A DNA stretch of 44,264 nucleotides from NCBI GenBank assembly GCA_044226685.1, contig JBGAGP010000019.1, positions 1 through 44,264 on the forward strand, given 5' to 3'. Below, one piece after another: positions 1 through 7,700 of the stretch. The DNA is from Dongia_A sp044226685. Lineage in GTDB: Bacteria > Pseudomonadota > Alphaproteobacteria > Dongiales > Dongiaceae. The position numbers and the translations under genes were made by a program. The notes under the pieces were generated by a model. The model was not told where the DNA came from and made no database searches. It saw nothing but the letters and a program-made list of their open reading frames with translations. Positions within the stretch are counted from its first letter, which is position 1. Each line of letters opens with the position of its first letter.

Positions 1-2
1 CG

Positions 3-833
3 CTGCATCGGAACAGCCGGCATCCCGAGCGCTTCGGGGTCGAGATCCTGCACTACAACGATTTCCCCTGGCTGCACGCCAAGGAAGGCCAGAAGTTCCT
101 GCGCGGGGTCGAGCACCGGGTGTGGGAGCGGCACGACCTGCAATCCTTCACCCCGCTGCGCTTCGCGCCGCCGAAGCTGATGAACTATTCCGGCCGCGCG
201 GTGGTGATCGATCCCGATTGCTTCGCCGTGGGCGACGTGTGGGACCTGCTCAGCCGCGACATGCAGGGCAAGGCGGTGATGTGCCGGATCCGGCCGGCGA
301 TCAAGGAGCTGCCGGCCTATCGCGCGTCCAGCGTCATGCTGCTGGAGAACGCCAGGCTGACGCATTGGGACGCCGAGCGGACGTTCAATGAAACCTTCGA
401 GTACAAGACCGACTACCTGAAGTGGATCAAGCTGCAATACGAAGCGGATGAGACAGTCGGCCTGCTCGAGAACGAGTGGAACGACTTCGACCGCCTGACG
501 CCGGAAACCAAGATCCTGCACACCACCTATCGGCGGACGCAGCCGTGGAAGACCGGCCTGCCGGTCGATTTCACCGTGCGGGTGAAGGACTACTCGCGTT
601 ATCCGTTCCCGAAATCGATGCTGAAGCAGCTGCGCAACCTGATCGCGCCGAAGCCGCCGAAATCCGAGACCTACCTGCCGCATCCCGACCCGAACCAGGA
701 GCGTCTGTTCTTCGGGCTGCTGGCGGAGTGCCTGGAGAAGGGCCTGGTGACGGAAGAGATCGTGCGGCGCGAGATGTCGGCCAACCACGTGCGCCACGAC
801 GCACTCGAGCTATGCTCGCGCATCGCCGCCTGA
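3..833 (+). CDS. Glycosyltransferase-like protein, 5' end outside window
   Basis: The reading frame is open from the left window edge to a TGA at 831-833, so the gene is truncated at its 5' end; about 276 residues are visible. A GTG at 120 is only an internal possible start, because the coding frame continues upstream of it without a stop. The segment VVIDPDCFAVGDVWDLL resembles the acidic DxD-type region of nucleotide-sugar transferases of the GT8-like fold. The later ILHTTYRRTQPWKTG resembles the histidine/lysine nucleotide-binding segment near the C-terminus of the same group. I infer transfer of a sugar from a nucleotide-sugar donor. Acceptor and sugar are unknown. It sits 56 bp before an oxygenase-like gene on the same strand and may be co-transcribed with it. 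Family assignment is moderate; a hypothetical protein of another family is possible. Confidence 0.55.
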   Translation: MHRNSRHPERFGVEILHYNDFPWLHAKEGQKFLRGVEHRVWERHDLQSFTPLRFAPPKLMNYSGRAVVIDPDCFAVGDVWDLLSRDMQGKAVMCRIRPAIKELPAYRASSVMLLENARLTHWDAERTFNETFEYKTDYLKWIKLQYEADETVGLLENEWNDFDRLTPETKILHTTYRRTQPWKTGLPVDFTVRVKDYSRYPFPKSMLKQLRNLIAPKPPKSETYLPHPDPNQERLFFGLLAECLEKGLVTEEIVRREMSANHVRHDALELCSRIAA

Positions 834-889
834 ACCAGTCGCGGCGGAACGCCGCAGCGGCATTTCGCAATATGGGCAAGGTCTGAGGC

Positions 890-1795
890 ATGACTAGCAT
901 GGAGCCCAGTTTGAGTCCTGTCGATGCCTCGGAGGGGCCGATGTTCGCAGCCGCCTTGCAATCCCGCACCCCGAAAATGCTCAGCGATGTCGAGCCGCGC
1001 GACGTGGTGGGCGAGCCCTATGCGCATTACTCCCGCGCCGACGTGGTGGCGAAGCCGCTTTACGAGGAGCTGGCCGCCGGGTTTCCGAGCCTCGACATGA
1101 TCGTCAGCGGCCGCGCCGATGTCGGCTCCAACGAAGCGGTGCGCATGACGGTGAAGCAGGTGCTGGGCGACCGGCGCATCTCAGCCCTGTGGCGCGAGTT
1201 CTTCGAATACCACACCTCGCCGGACTACTGGCATGACGTGACCCGCCTGTTCGCGCCGCATTTCCGGCGCGAATTCCCCGGCCTTGAGGAGCGCATCGGC
1301 CGCGCCTACGAGGATTGGCGCGTGGTGCCGCGCGGCTTCGCCGGCGAGGCGGAGGTGCGCCTGGATTGCCAGTTCGTCATGAATACCCCGGTGACCAAGC
1401 CGAGTTCGGTCAAGACCCCGCATGTCGACTTGTGCGACAAGATCTTCTCGGCGCTGTTCTACATGCGCGATCCCGAGGATCACAGCACCGGCGGCGACCT
1501 CGACATCTATGACTGGCGCCGCGATCCGCGCTTCGTCAAGCACCGCACCCTCAACCGCGACGTCGAGCTGGTGAAGACGGTGCCCTACAAGGCCAATTCG
1601 TATGTCTGCTTCGTCAACTCGGCGGCGGCGGTGCATGGCGTCAGCCCGCGCGGGCTCACCTCGGTGCCGCGGCGCTACATCAACTTCATCGCCGAGCTGC
1701 CGGTGAAGGCCTTCGAGCCCCGCCAGCTGAGCCGGCTGCAGAAGCTGTGGTATTCGAACGAAGTCGACGTGGCGCTGGGCGACGACAAGTACTGA
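890..1795 (+). CDS. 2-oxoglutarate/Fe(II)-dependent oxygenase-like protein
   Basis: 301 residues. The C-terminal half carries the signature of a double-stranded beta-helix 2OG-Fe(II) dioxygenase: HxD at about residues 178-180 (TPHVDLCDKIFSALFYMRD), a glycine-rich turn (TGGDLDIYD), a distal histidine near residue 249 (AVHGVSPRG), and an arginine about ten residues later (RRYINF) suited to bind the 2OG carboxylate. By family knowledge such enzymes hydroxylate or otherwise oxidise amino acids, lipids or sugars using O2 and 2OG. The substrate cannot be read from sequence. There is no signal peptide or membrane segment, so it is probably cytoplasmic. ATG 890 was chosen; ATG 899 is an alternative. 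Its neighbours are a glycosyltransferase-like gene upstream and a convergent CDP-alcohol transferase, suggesting surface-glycan or lipid decoration (inference). Confidence 0.7.
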   Translation: MTSMEPSLSPVDASEGPMFAAALQSRTPKMLSDVEPRDVVGEPYAHYSRADVVAKPLYEELAAGFPSLDMIVSGRADVGSNEAVRMTVKQVLGDRRISALWREFFEYHTSPDYWHDVTRLFAPHFRREFPGLEERIGRAYEDWRVVPRGFAGEAEVRLDCQFVMNTPVTKPSSVKTPHVDLCDKIFSALFYMRDPEDHSTGGDLDIYDWRRDPRFVKHRTLNRDVELVKTVPYKANSYVCFVNSAAAVHGVSPRGLTSVPRRYINFIAELPVKAFEPRQLSRLQKLWYSNEVDVALGDDKY

Positions 1796-1836
1796 CCCGC
1801 CCAGCCGACTTCGCGTTTCCTGACACATCCAGCCGC

Positions 1837-1866
1837 CATGGCATGACATGGCGTGGCCATGCCATG
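1837..1866. repeat. Nested palindromic cluster between convergent genes
   Basis: Perfect 9-bp inverted arms CATGGCATG (1837-1845) and CATGCCATG (1858-1866) enclose a second hairpin, CATGGC-GTG-GCCATG (1847-1861). It lies in the 90-bp gap between the ends of two convergent genes, where a bidirectional terminator is expected. There is no T-tract, so intrinsic termination is uncertain. Confidence 0.4.
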
Positions 1867-1885
1867 ACGATTCAGGGTGGATAGA

Positions 1886-3157
1886 TCAGTCCAGGTCCGC
1901 CGCGACGTGGGCGGGCTTGGCGTGCGGGTTGCGATGGGCTTTCTGCACCGCGAGGATCCAGAAGGTGCGGCAGCCGTGATAGGCGGCGGTGGCAATCTGC
2001 CAGGCCGAGATCAGCAGGAACGCCTCGCGCCCGAGTCCGAACAGCACGCCCAGCAGGAACAGCGGCAGGTTGATGTTGCGGCGGGCGATGAAGCTGCGCA
2101 CCGTCGCATCCATCTTGGAATGGGTGTGGAAGCCGCGCTGGAAGAAGCGCGGATAGATCTTCAGGATCAACCGGTCCAGCACATAGAAGACCAGGATGGC
2201 GACGGTGGCGTAGCCCAGCGTCGAGTGCCAGCCCTCCGCGCCCAGCCCGAGGCCATAGGCCCAGGCGACGTACCAGATCGGCGGATGCACCATGTCGAGG
2301 CCGTGGTCGAGGAAATTGCCCAGCCTGGAATCGGTGAAGGTGAGGCGCGCCAGCTTGCCGTCGACCGAATCCAGCACGCTCATGCCATAGGCCATGAGGA
2401 AGCCGATCGCCCATTGCGCGTCGGCGAAGAACGGCACCGCGCCGAAGGTGAGGGCGATGGAGACCAGCGTCACCAGGTTCGGGTGGATGCGGGCGCGGGC
2501 CAGCGGCCGCACCAGCAGCCAGACCAGCGGCGGATAGACGTAGCGGGTGAAAAGATCGGTCGAGCCCTTGTAGTTCGACCAGAACAGGAAGCGCTGCACC
2601 TTGGCCGCCGCCGCGTCGTCGCCGATGCGGAACAGGTAGAAGGGCAGGGAGCGGCGCAGCTTGCGGATGAAGCCGTCGAAGCTCTCCTGGGTCAGCTCGC
2701 GCGCGGCGCCCGCCTGCACGAGGCCGCGGGCCAGGGCGGCAAGGTCGACGGCGGCAGGATCGAGCGTCGGGACCGATTTCAGGAACAGCATCGCCGCGCT
2801 TTCCGCCTTGTCCGGCGCGAAGACGGCGAGATTGTCCGCCGACCTTGCCAGCTGCCCATGCAGCCGCTGGTCGGCGAGCGCGGTGCCGTCGAGCAACAGC
2901 ACGTCCGACCCGTCTAGATGTGCCTGCGCGAGCCGCGCACCGAACGCGCCGGTGCCCTTGGTCCATGCGATCGGCAGGCGGTCGGCGACCTCGGCGGGAA
3001 TGCCCAGCGCGGCGGGCTCCTGGGACCCGGTGTCGATGACGATGCGGTCCGGCTTCGGCTCCAGCCGCAGCAGGGCCTGCAGGTGGCGCTCGGTCACGGT
3101 CAGGCCGAAGACCTTCAGCCGCGCGGCAGGCGCGGCCGCATCGATCCAGACCATCAT
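1886..3157 (-). CDS. CDP-alcohol phosphatidyltransferase with extra N-terminal domain
   Basis: 423 residues. The C-terminal half has the full CDP-alcohol phosphotransferase signature D-x2-DG-x2-AR-x8-G-x3-D-x3-D: DSVDGKLARLTF followed by GNFLDHGLD. The aspartates bind the catalytic metal. Several hydrophobic membrane helices surround it (for example PLVWLLVRPL, LVTLVSIALTFGAVPFF, VAILVFYVLDRLIL). Known family members transfer a phosphoalcohol from a CDP-alcohol to an alcohol acceptor in the inner membrane to make phospholipids. The N-terminal roughly 170 residues are soluble, with strand-rich pieces such as DRIVIDTG and DVLLLDGTALADQ. They could be a degenerate nucleotidyltransferase-like domain, as in fused inositol-phosphate cytidylyltransferase/synthase enzymes, but I see no clear nucleotide-binding motif, so this is inference. 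Start: tandem ATGs at 3157/3154. The ELM1-like gene lies upstream on the same strand. Confidence 0.8.
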   Translation of the reverse strand: MMVWIDAAAPAARLKVFGLTVTERHLQALLRLEPKPDRIVIDTGSQEPAALGIPAEVADRLPIAWTKGTGAFGARLAQAHLDGSDVLLLDGTALADQRLHGQLARSADNLAVFAPDKAESAAMLFLKSVPTLDPAAVDLAALARGLVQAGAARELTQESFDGFIRKLRRSLPFYLFRIGDDAAAAKVQRFLFWSNYKGSTDLFTRYVYPPLVWLLVRPLARARIHPNLVTLVSIALTFGAVPFFADAQWAIGFLMAYGMSVLDSVDGKLARLTFTDSRLGNFLDHGLDMVHPPIWYVAWAYGLGLGAEGWHSTLGYATVAILVFYVLDRLILKIYPRFFQRGFHTHSKMDATVRSFIARRNINLPLFLLGVLFGLGREAFLLISAWQIATAAYHGCRTFWILAVQKAHRNPHAKPAHVAADLD

Positions 3158-3283
3158 GGGCGAGAAGACTTCAAATCGCGGGCTCCGAATATCGGCGCCT
3201 GCGGGGGCGGCATCGGCCGGCGACCCGTGGCGCGCCCGGACGTCGCGGCCCGGGATCGGCCGGGCCTATAACATGCGTCCCCA

Positions 3284-3328
3284 GGTGAGACAAGGCGGGG
3301 TGAGACAAGGCGGGGTGAGACAAGGCGG
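3284..3328. repeat. Three perfect 15-bp tandem repeats
   Basis: The unit GGTGAGACAAGGCGG occurs three times head to tail (3284-3298, 3299-3313, 3314-3328) without a mismatch. The block begins 10 bp beyond the stop codon of the ELM1-like gene and lies about 126 bp upstream of the CDP-alcohol transferase start, both on the minus strand. It could be a protein-binding array in the leader of the downstream gene or a neutral, length-variable microsatellite. No stem-loop is evident. Confidence 0.9.
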
Positions 3329-3337
3329 CCGGCCTTG

Positions 3338-4510
3338 CTAGCGGCGGCCGGATCGATCCCGCCACAAGGCGTGGATCTCGGCGATCACCCTCTGCTGCGC
3401 CTCCCGCGCTGCGGGCGCCGGCCGCCAGCCCAGGTCGACCTGGGCCGGATCGAACGGGCGGGCGATGCCGGCTTCGTAGAGCCGCCGGGTGAATTCCAGG
3501 GCGTTGCGCCGTGGCCGCGCCTTGCCGGCCAGGGTCAGGCGGTCATAGAAGCGGTCGAGCGCATCGGCGGGCCGGCCGGCCATGGCGCGCGTCTCGCGCC
3601 GCTCGCGCACATAGCGCTTGATGCCGGCGACGAGGCCCGGCTTTTTCGACCGCCCGAGCCAGGGCAACTCGTAGACCAGGATCGGCTTGTCAAAGGCGGC
3701 GGCGTCGGCCGCCATGGAGATGCTGTCGCTGGTGACGATCACCTGGTCCGCCGCCGCCAGCAAGGCGAGATAGGGATTGTCGGCGCCGGCCCGCCAGCCA
3801 TGCAGGAAATGCGGCGCGGTGATCGCGCGGGCCAGGATATCGGGCAGGAATTGCGGCGAGCGCGGCGAGGTGGTGATCAGCAGCGCCCCGCTGGACGCGA
3901 CGGCGTAGAGCTGCAGCCCGGCGGCGATCTGCGCCGACACGTCCTCGTCGAAGGCCATGTGCTGGGTCGGCCCGCCGAGCAGCACGGCGGTCCAGGGCCG
4001 CGGCAGGGTCTCGAACTGCCGGCGCCAACGCTGGGCGGCGGCCGCAGTCTCGGCCGGATCCGGCGCCACCAGCGGCAGCGGCAATTCACGGACATTCGGA
4101 CCGGGCGGCAGGCCGTATTGCGGCGTGGTGATCACCAGGTCGTAGAGCGACACTTCGGTGCGCGGCCGCCCCAGCCGGATGTTGAGCGTCCGGCCACCGG
4201 CCTGCTGGACGATCCAGCGCGACACCGGCGCCGAGCGGAAGCCGATGCCGATGACGATATCCGGCCAGGGCCCGGCCAGGGAATCGCTGGCGGCGCGGTC
4301 CAGGCCGGCCAGCGAGATGCCCGCTTCGCGCGGCTCGACGGCGTAGTCGGCAACCCAGCGCAGCTGCTTCACCTCGAACGGCCAACCCAGCATGCGGGCC
4401 AGGGCCAGCACCTGCGCGTTATCGCCGCGGCGTTCGCCATAGAGCAGCCAGACCAGCGGGAGCGGCGGTGTCACCTGCGGTGTTTCTGGGGATTGGGTGA
4501 TGCTTGTCAC
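3338..4510 (-). CDS. ELM1/GtrOC1-family putative glycosyltransferase
   Basis: 390 residues. The N-terminal WLLYGERRGDNAQVLALARML, followed by PDIVIGIGFRSAPVSRWI and NIRLGRPRTEVSLYDLVITTPQYGLP, matches the bacterial relatives of mitochondrial fission protein ELM1 (Mito_fiss_Elm1 family). These are nucleotide-sugar-transferase-like (GT-B) proteins. The C-terminal SDSISMAADAAAFDKPILVYEL looks like a donor-binding segment of GT-B enzymes. In bacteria the family is thought to act on lipopolysaccharide or other surface glycans; the actual substrate is unknown. It is a cytoplasmic or peripheral membrane protein with no signal peptide. Downstream on the same strand is the CDP-alcohol phosphatidyltransferase, separated by about 180 bp that carry a triple 15-bp repeat. 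The pair may serve one glycolipid pathway (inference). The start ATG at 4510 fits the usual N-terminus. Confidence 0.75.
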   Translation of the reverse strand: MTSITQSPETPQVTPPLPLVWLLYGERRGDNAQVLALARMLGWPFEVKQLRWVADYAVEPREAGISLAGLDRAASDSLAGPWPDIVIGIGFRSAPVSRWIVQQAGGRTLNIRLGRPRTEVSLYDLVITTPQYGLPPGPNVRELPLPLVAPDPAETAAAAQRWRRQFETLPRPWTAVLLGGPTQHMAFDEDVSAQIAAGLQLYAVASSGALLITTSPRSPQFLPDILARAITAPHFLHGWRAGADNPYLALLAAADQVIVTSDSISMAADAAAFDKPILVYELPWLGRSKKPGLVAGIKRYVRERRETRAMAGRPADALDRFYDRLTLAGKARPRRNALEFTRRLYEAGIARPFDPAQVDLGWRPAPAAREAQQRVIAEIHALWRDRSGRR

Positions 4511-4644
4511 TGGCGGTACGAGAGGGTTGCCGGTTTATTTGCGCGGAACCGCTTGCGGGCCTGTTTCCGCCCAAAAAGCGCCAAAGTCAAAGGGCAAAGT
4601 TGGCATGCTGGTTTCCGTTCCTCCGGTTTGTGACAGCCGCGGGA

Positions 4645-4673
4645 TTGAGAAGCCACCCGCCATCTGGTCTAGT
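4645..4673 (+). promoter_or_regulatory. Candidate sigma70-type promoter for the A2M gene
   Basis: TTGAGA (4645-4650), a 17-bp spacer, then TCTAGT (4668-4673), about 48 bp before the ATG at 4721. A GGAG at roughly 10 bases before that ATG could serve as ribosome-binding site. The rest of the 210-bp divergent gap (4511-4720) shows no gene. Prediction by eye only. Confidence 0.3.
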
Positions 4674-4720
4674 GCCCGCGTGAGTCCGCTTCAATCGATT
4701 TTGCCTGGAGTTTCCCAACC

Positions 4721-7700
4721 ATGACCGCCGTCATGCGTCGTTTCGCCTGCCTGTTCGTCGCGTTGATCGGGATCGTGGCGCCGCACCTGGCCGCCGCCGA
4801 CCTGCAGCAGCTGAGTTCCGCCGCCTACGAATATCGCAATGGCCTCTACAGCGTGCCGCCATCCTCCGGGGACTACGAGCAGCTGCGCGCCCAACTCGAC
4901 GATCTGATGGCGGGTACCGACCAGGCGGCGGCGGAGACCCTGGCCGAAGGCATGGTGCCGGCGGGCTACGAGAACTACGACCTCTGGCGCAGCCTGTTCG
5001 ACATCAAGACCAGGCTCGGCAAGGGCCTGGACGCCGCCTATGCCGCCTATCTCGCTTCCGACTACGCCCCCGATTCGGCGGCCAAGGCGGAGGCCTTCAA
5101 GCTGCTGGGCCAGGCGCTGGAGCAGATCAAGCGGCCGAGCGAGGCGCTCGACGCCTACGACCAGGCGGTCAGCCTGACCCAGGATGCGGATGCGCGCGAA
5201 GCCTACAAGCGCCTCAGCCGCACGATCCCGTTCCAGATCGCCAGCACCGAGGTTTCGACCGAGGGCGACCGGCCCGATGCCTGCATCGTCTTCGACCGGC
5301 GCATCCTGGGCACGCGGCAGCTTGCCTATGACGACTATGTGCGGGTCGATCCCGACGTCCAGGTCGCCTATCGCGCCATCGACCGCCGGCTGTGCTTCGA
5401 CGGCCTGGAATACGGGCGCTCCTACCAGGTGACGCTGAAGCGCGGCTTGCCGGCGGAGATCGGCGCGCTGCAGGAGGACAAGCTCGTCGACCTCGCGATC
5501 GGCGACCGTGCCCCCAGTGTCGGCTTCGCCAAGCAGGCCTATGTGCTGCCCAAGATCGGCTCGACCGGCGTGCCGCTGACCACGGTGAACGTCGATTTCA
5601 CCAAACTGAAGCTGCTGCGCATCAACGACCGCAACCTGGTGAACGAGCTCAACCGCGGCAGTTTCCTCACCAATCTCTACAACTGGGACAGCGAGCGCAT
5701 CGCCGCCGAGACCGGCGAGAAGATCTGGGAAGGCGCCATGCCGATCGAGGGCGAGCGCAATCGCCGCGTCATCACCTCGGTGCCGGTCGCCGAGATGATC
5801 CCGGAGATCAAGCCGGGCGTCTATCTGCTGATGGCGCGCCAGGCGAGCCCCGACGAGGCGCCGGACCAGCAGAACGAGTACTGGGATGCCTATGCGACGC
5901 AATGGCTGGTGATTTCCGATCTCGGCCTCACCACGCTGTCGGGCGAAGATGGGCTCAATGTCTTCGCCCGGTCCCTCGAAACGGCGGAGCCGCTCAACCG
6001 CGTGCGAGTGCAACTGCTCGCCCGCAACAACGAGGTGCTGGCCTCGACCCTCACCGACCGCCAGGGCCTCGCGCATTTCGATCCCGGCTTGCTGCGCGGC
6101 AAGGACGGCCGTACCGCGACGGCGGTGACCGCCTTCCGCAAGGACGGCGATTTCAGTTTCCTGGACTTGACCCGCGCGGCCTATGACCTGAGCGACCGCG
6201 GCGTCGGCGGCCGCGTTGCGCCGGCCAACCTCGACGTCTTCCTCTACACCGACCGCGGCGTGTACCGGCCGGGTGAGACGGTTCATCTCGGCGCGCTGCT
6301 GCGCGACTGGACCGGCATTGCCAAGACCGATACGCCCATCACGCTGCGCGTGCTGCGTCCCGACGGTGTCGAGGCGATGCGCTTCGATAACCTGAAGGAC
6401 GTGCTGGGCGGCTTCCAGCAGGACATCGCGGTATCGGATGCCGCGCGCACCGGACAATGGACGGTGGAGGCCTTCGTCGATCCCACCGGGCCGGCGATCG
6501 CCAGCGAGACGTTCCTGGTCGAGGACGTGGTGCCGGCCCGCATCGAGGCGACGCTGGCGCCGTCGGCGGCGAGCATCGCCCCGGGCCAACCGGTCGACGT
6601 GGCGGGCACTGCGAAGTTCCTCTATGGCGCGCCCGCGGCCGATCTCGCGGTCAAGGCCGACGTCGTGGTGGCGCCGGATTCCGACCCGTTCCCGGAATAC
6701 GAAGGCTATCGCTTCGGCCTGGCGGAGGAGCAGGCGGACCCGGTCCGCATCGCGCTGCCCGACGGGCGCACCAATTCGACGGGCGCCTTCACCCTGCCGG
6801 TCGCGGTCGAGGACCTGCCGGACGTGCAGGCGCCGCTGAAGGCCACCTTGCGCGCCGAGGTCTACGAGTTCGGCGGCCGCCCGGTGATCGAGAGCATCGG
6901 CCTGCCGGTGCGCAACAAGAATCTCTATCTCGGCATCAAGCCGCTGTTCGCCGATGACGAGGTGGCGGAGAACAGCGCCGCCGAATTCGAAGTCATCGCC
7001 CTCGGCAAGGACGGCAAACCGGTGGCGGCGCCGGCCCTCCAGTACCGGCTGGTGCGCGAGGAATGGGACTACAACTGGTTCTACGCCGATGGCGCCTGGG
7101 ACTACCAGGTCTCGATCCGCGACGGCGACGCCAAGGCCGGCAATACGGCGGGCGGCAGCGCCGATCCGGTCAAGATCAGCGAGACAGTGCAGTGGGGCAA
7201 CTTCCGGCTCGAGGTCTATGACCCGGAGAGCGGGAGCGCGAGTTCGCTGCGCTTCCATGCCGGCTGGTCGGCCAAGCCCGGCAGCGGCGAATCCCCCGAC
7301 CGGCTGCAGATCGTCGCCAACAAGGACAGCTACCAGGCCGGCGAGACGGCGGAGGTGATGCTGCGCGCGCCCTTCGCCGGCGAGGCGCTGGTGACCATCG
7401 CCACCGACCGGGTGCTGAGCACGCGCCTGGTGTCGGTGCCGGCGGAAGGCCACACGATCAAGATCGACGTCGACAAGGACTGGGGCGCCGGCGCCTATGT
7501 GCTGGCCACCATGTTCCGCCCGGGCCGCGAGCAGGAACGCGGCCCCGGCCGTGCCGTCGGCGTGGCCTGGCTCGGCCTCGATCCGGCGCCGCGCACCTTG
7601 CAGGTGCAGATGACGGTGCCGGAGAAAGTGGCGCCGCGGCAGAAGGTGGAAATCCCCGTCAGCCTGAGCAACTTCACCGGTTCCAAGGTCTACCTGACCG

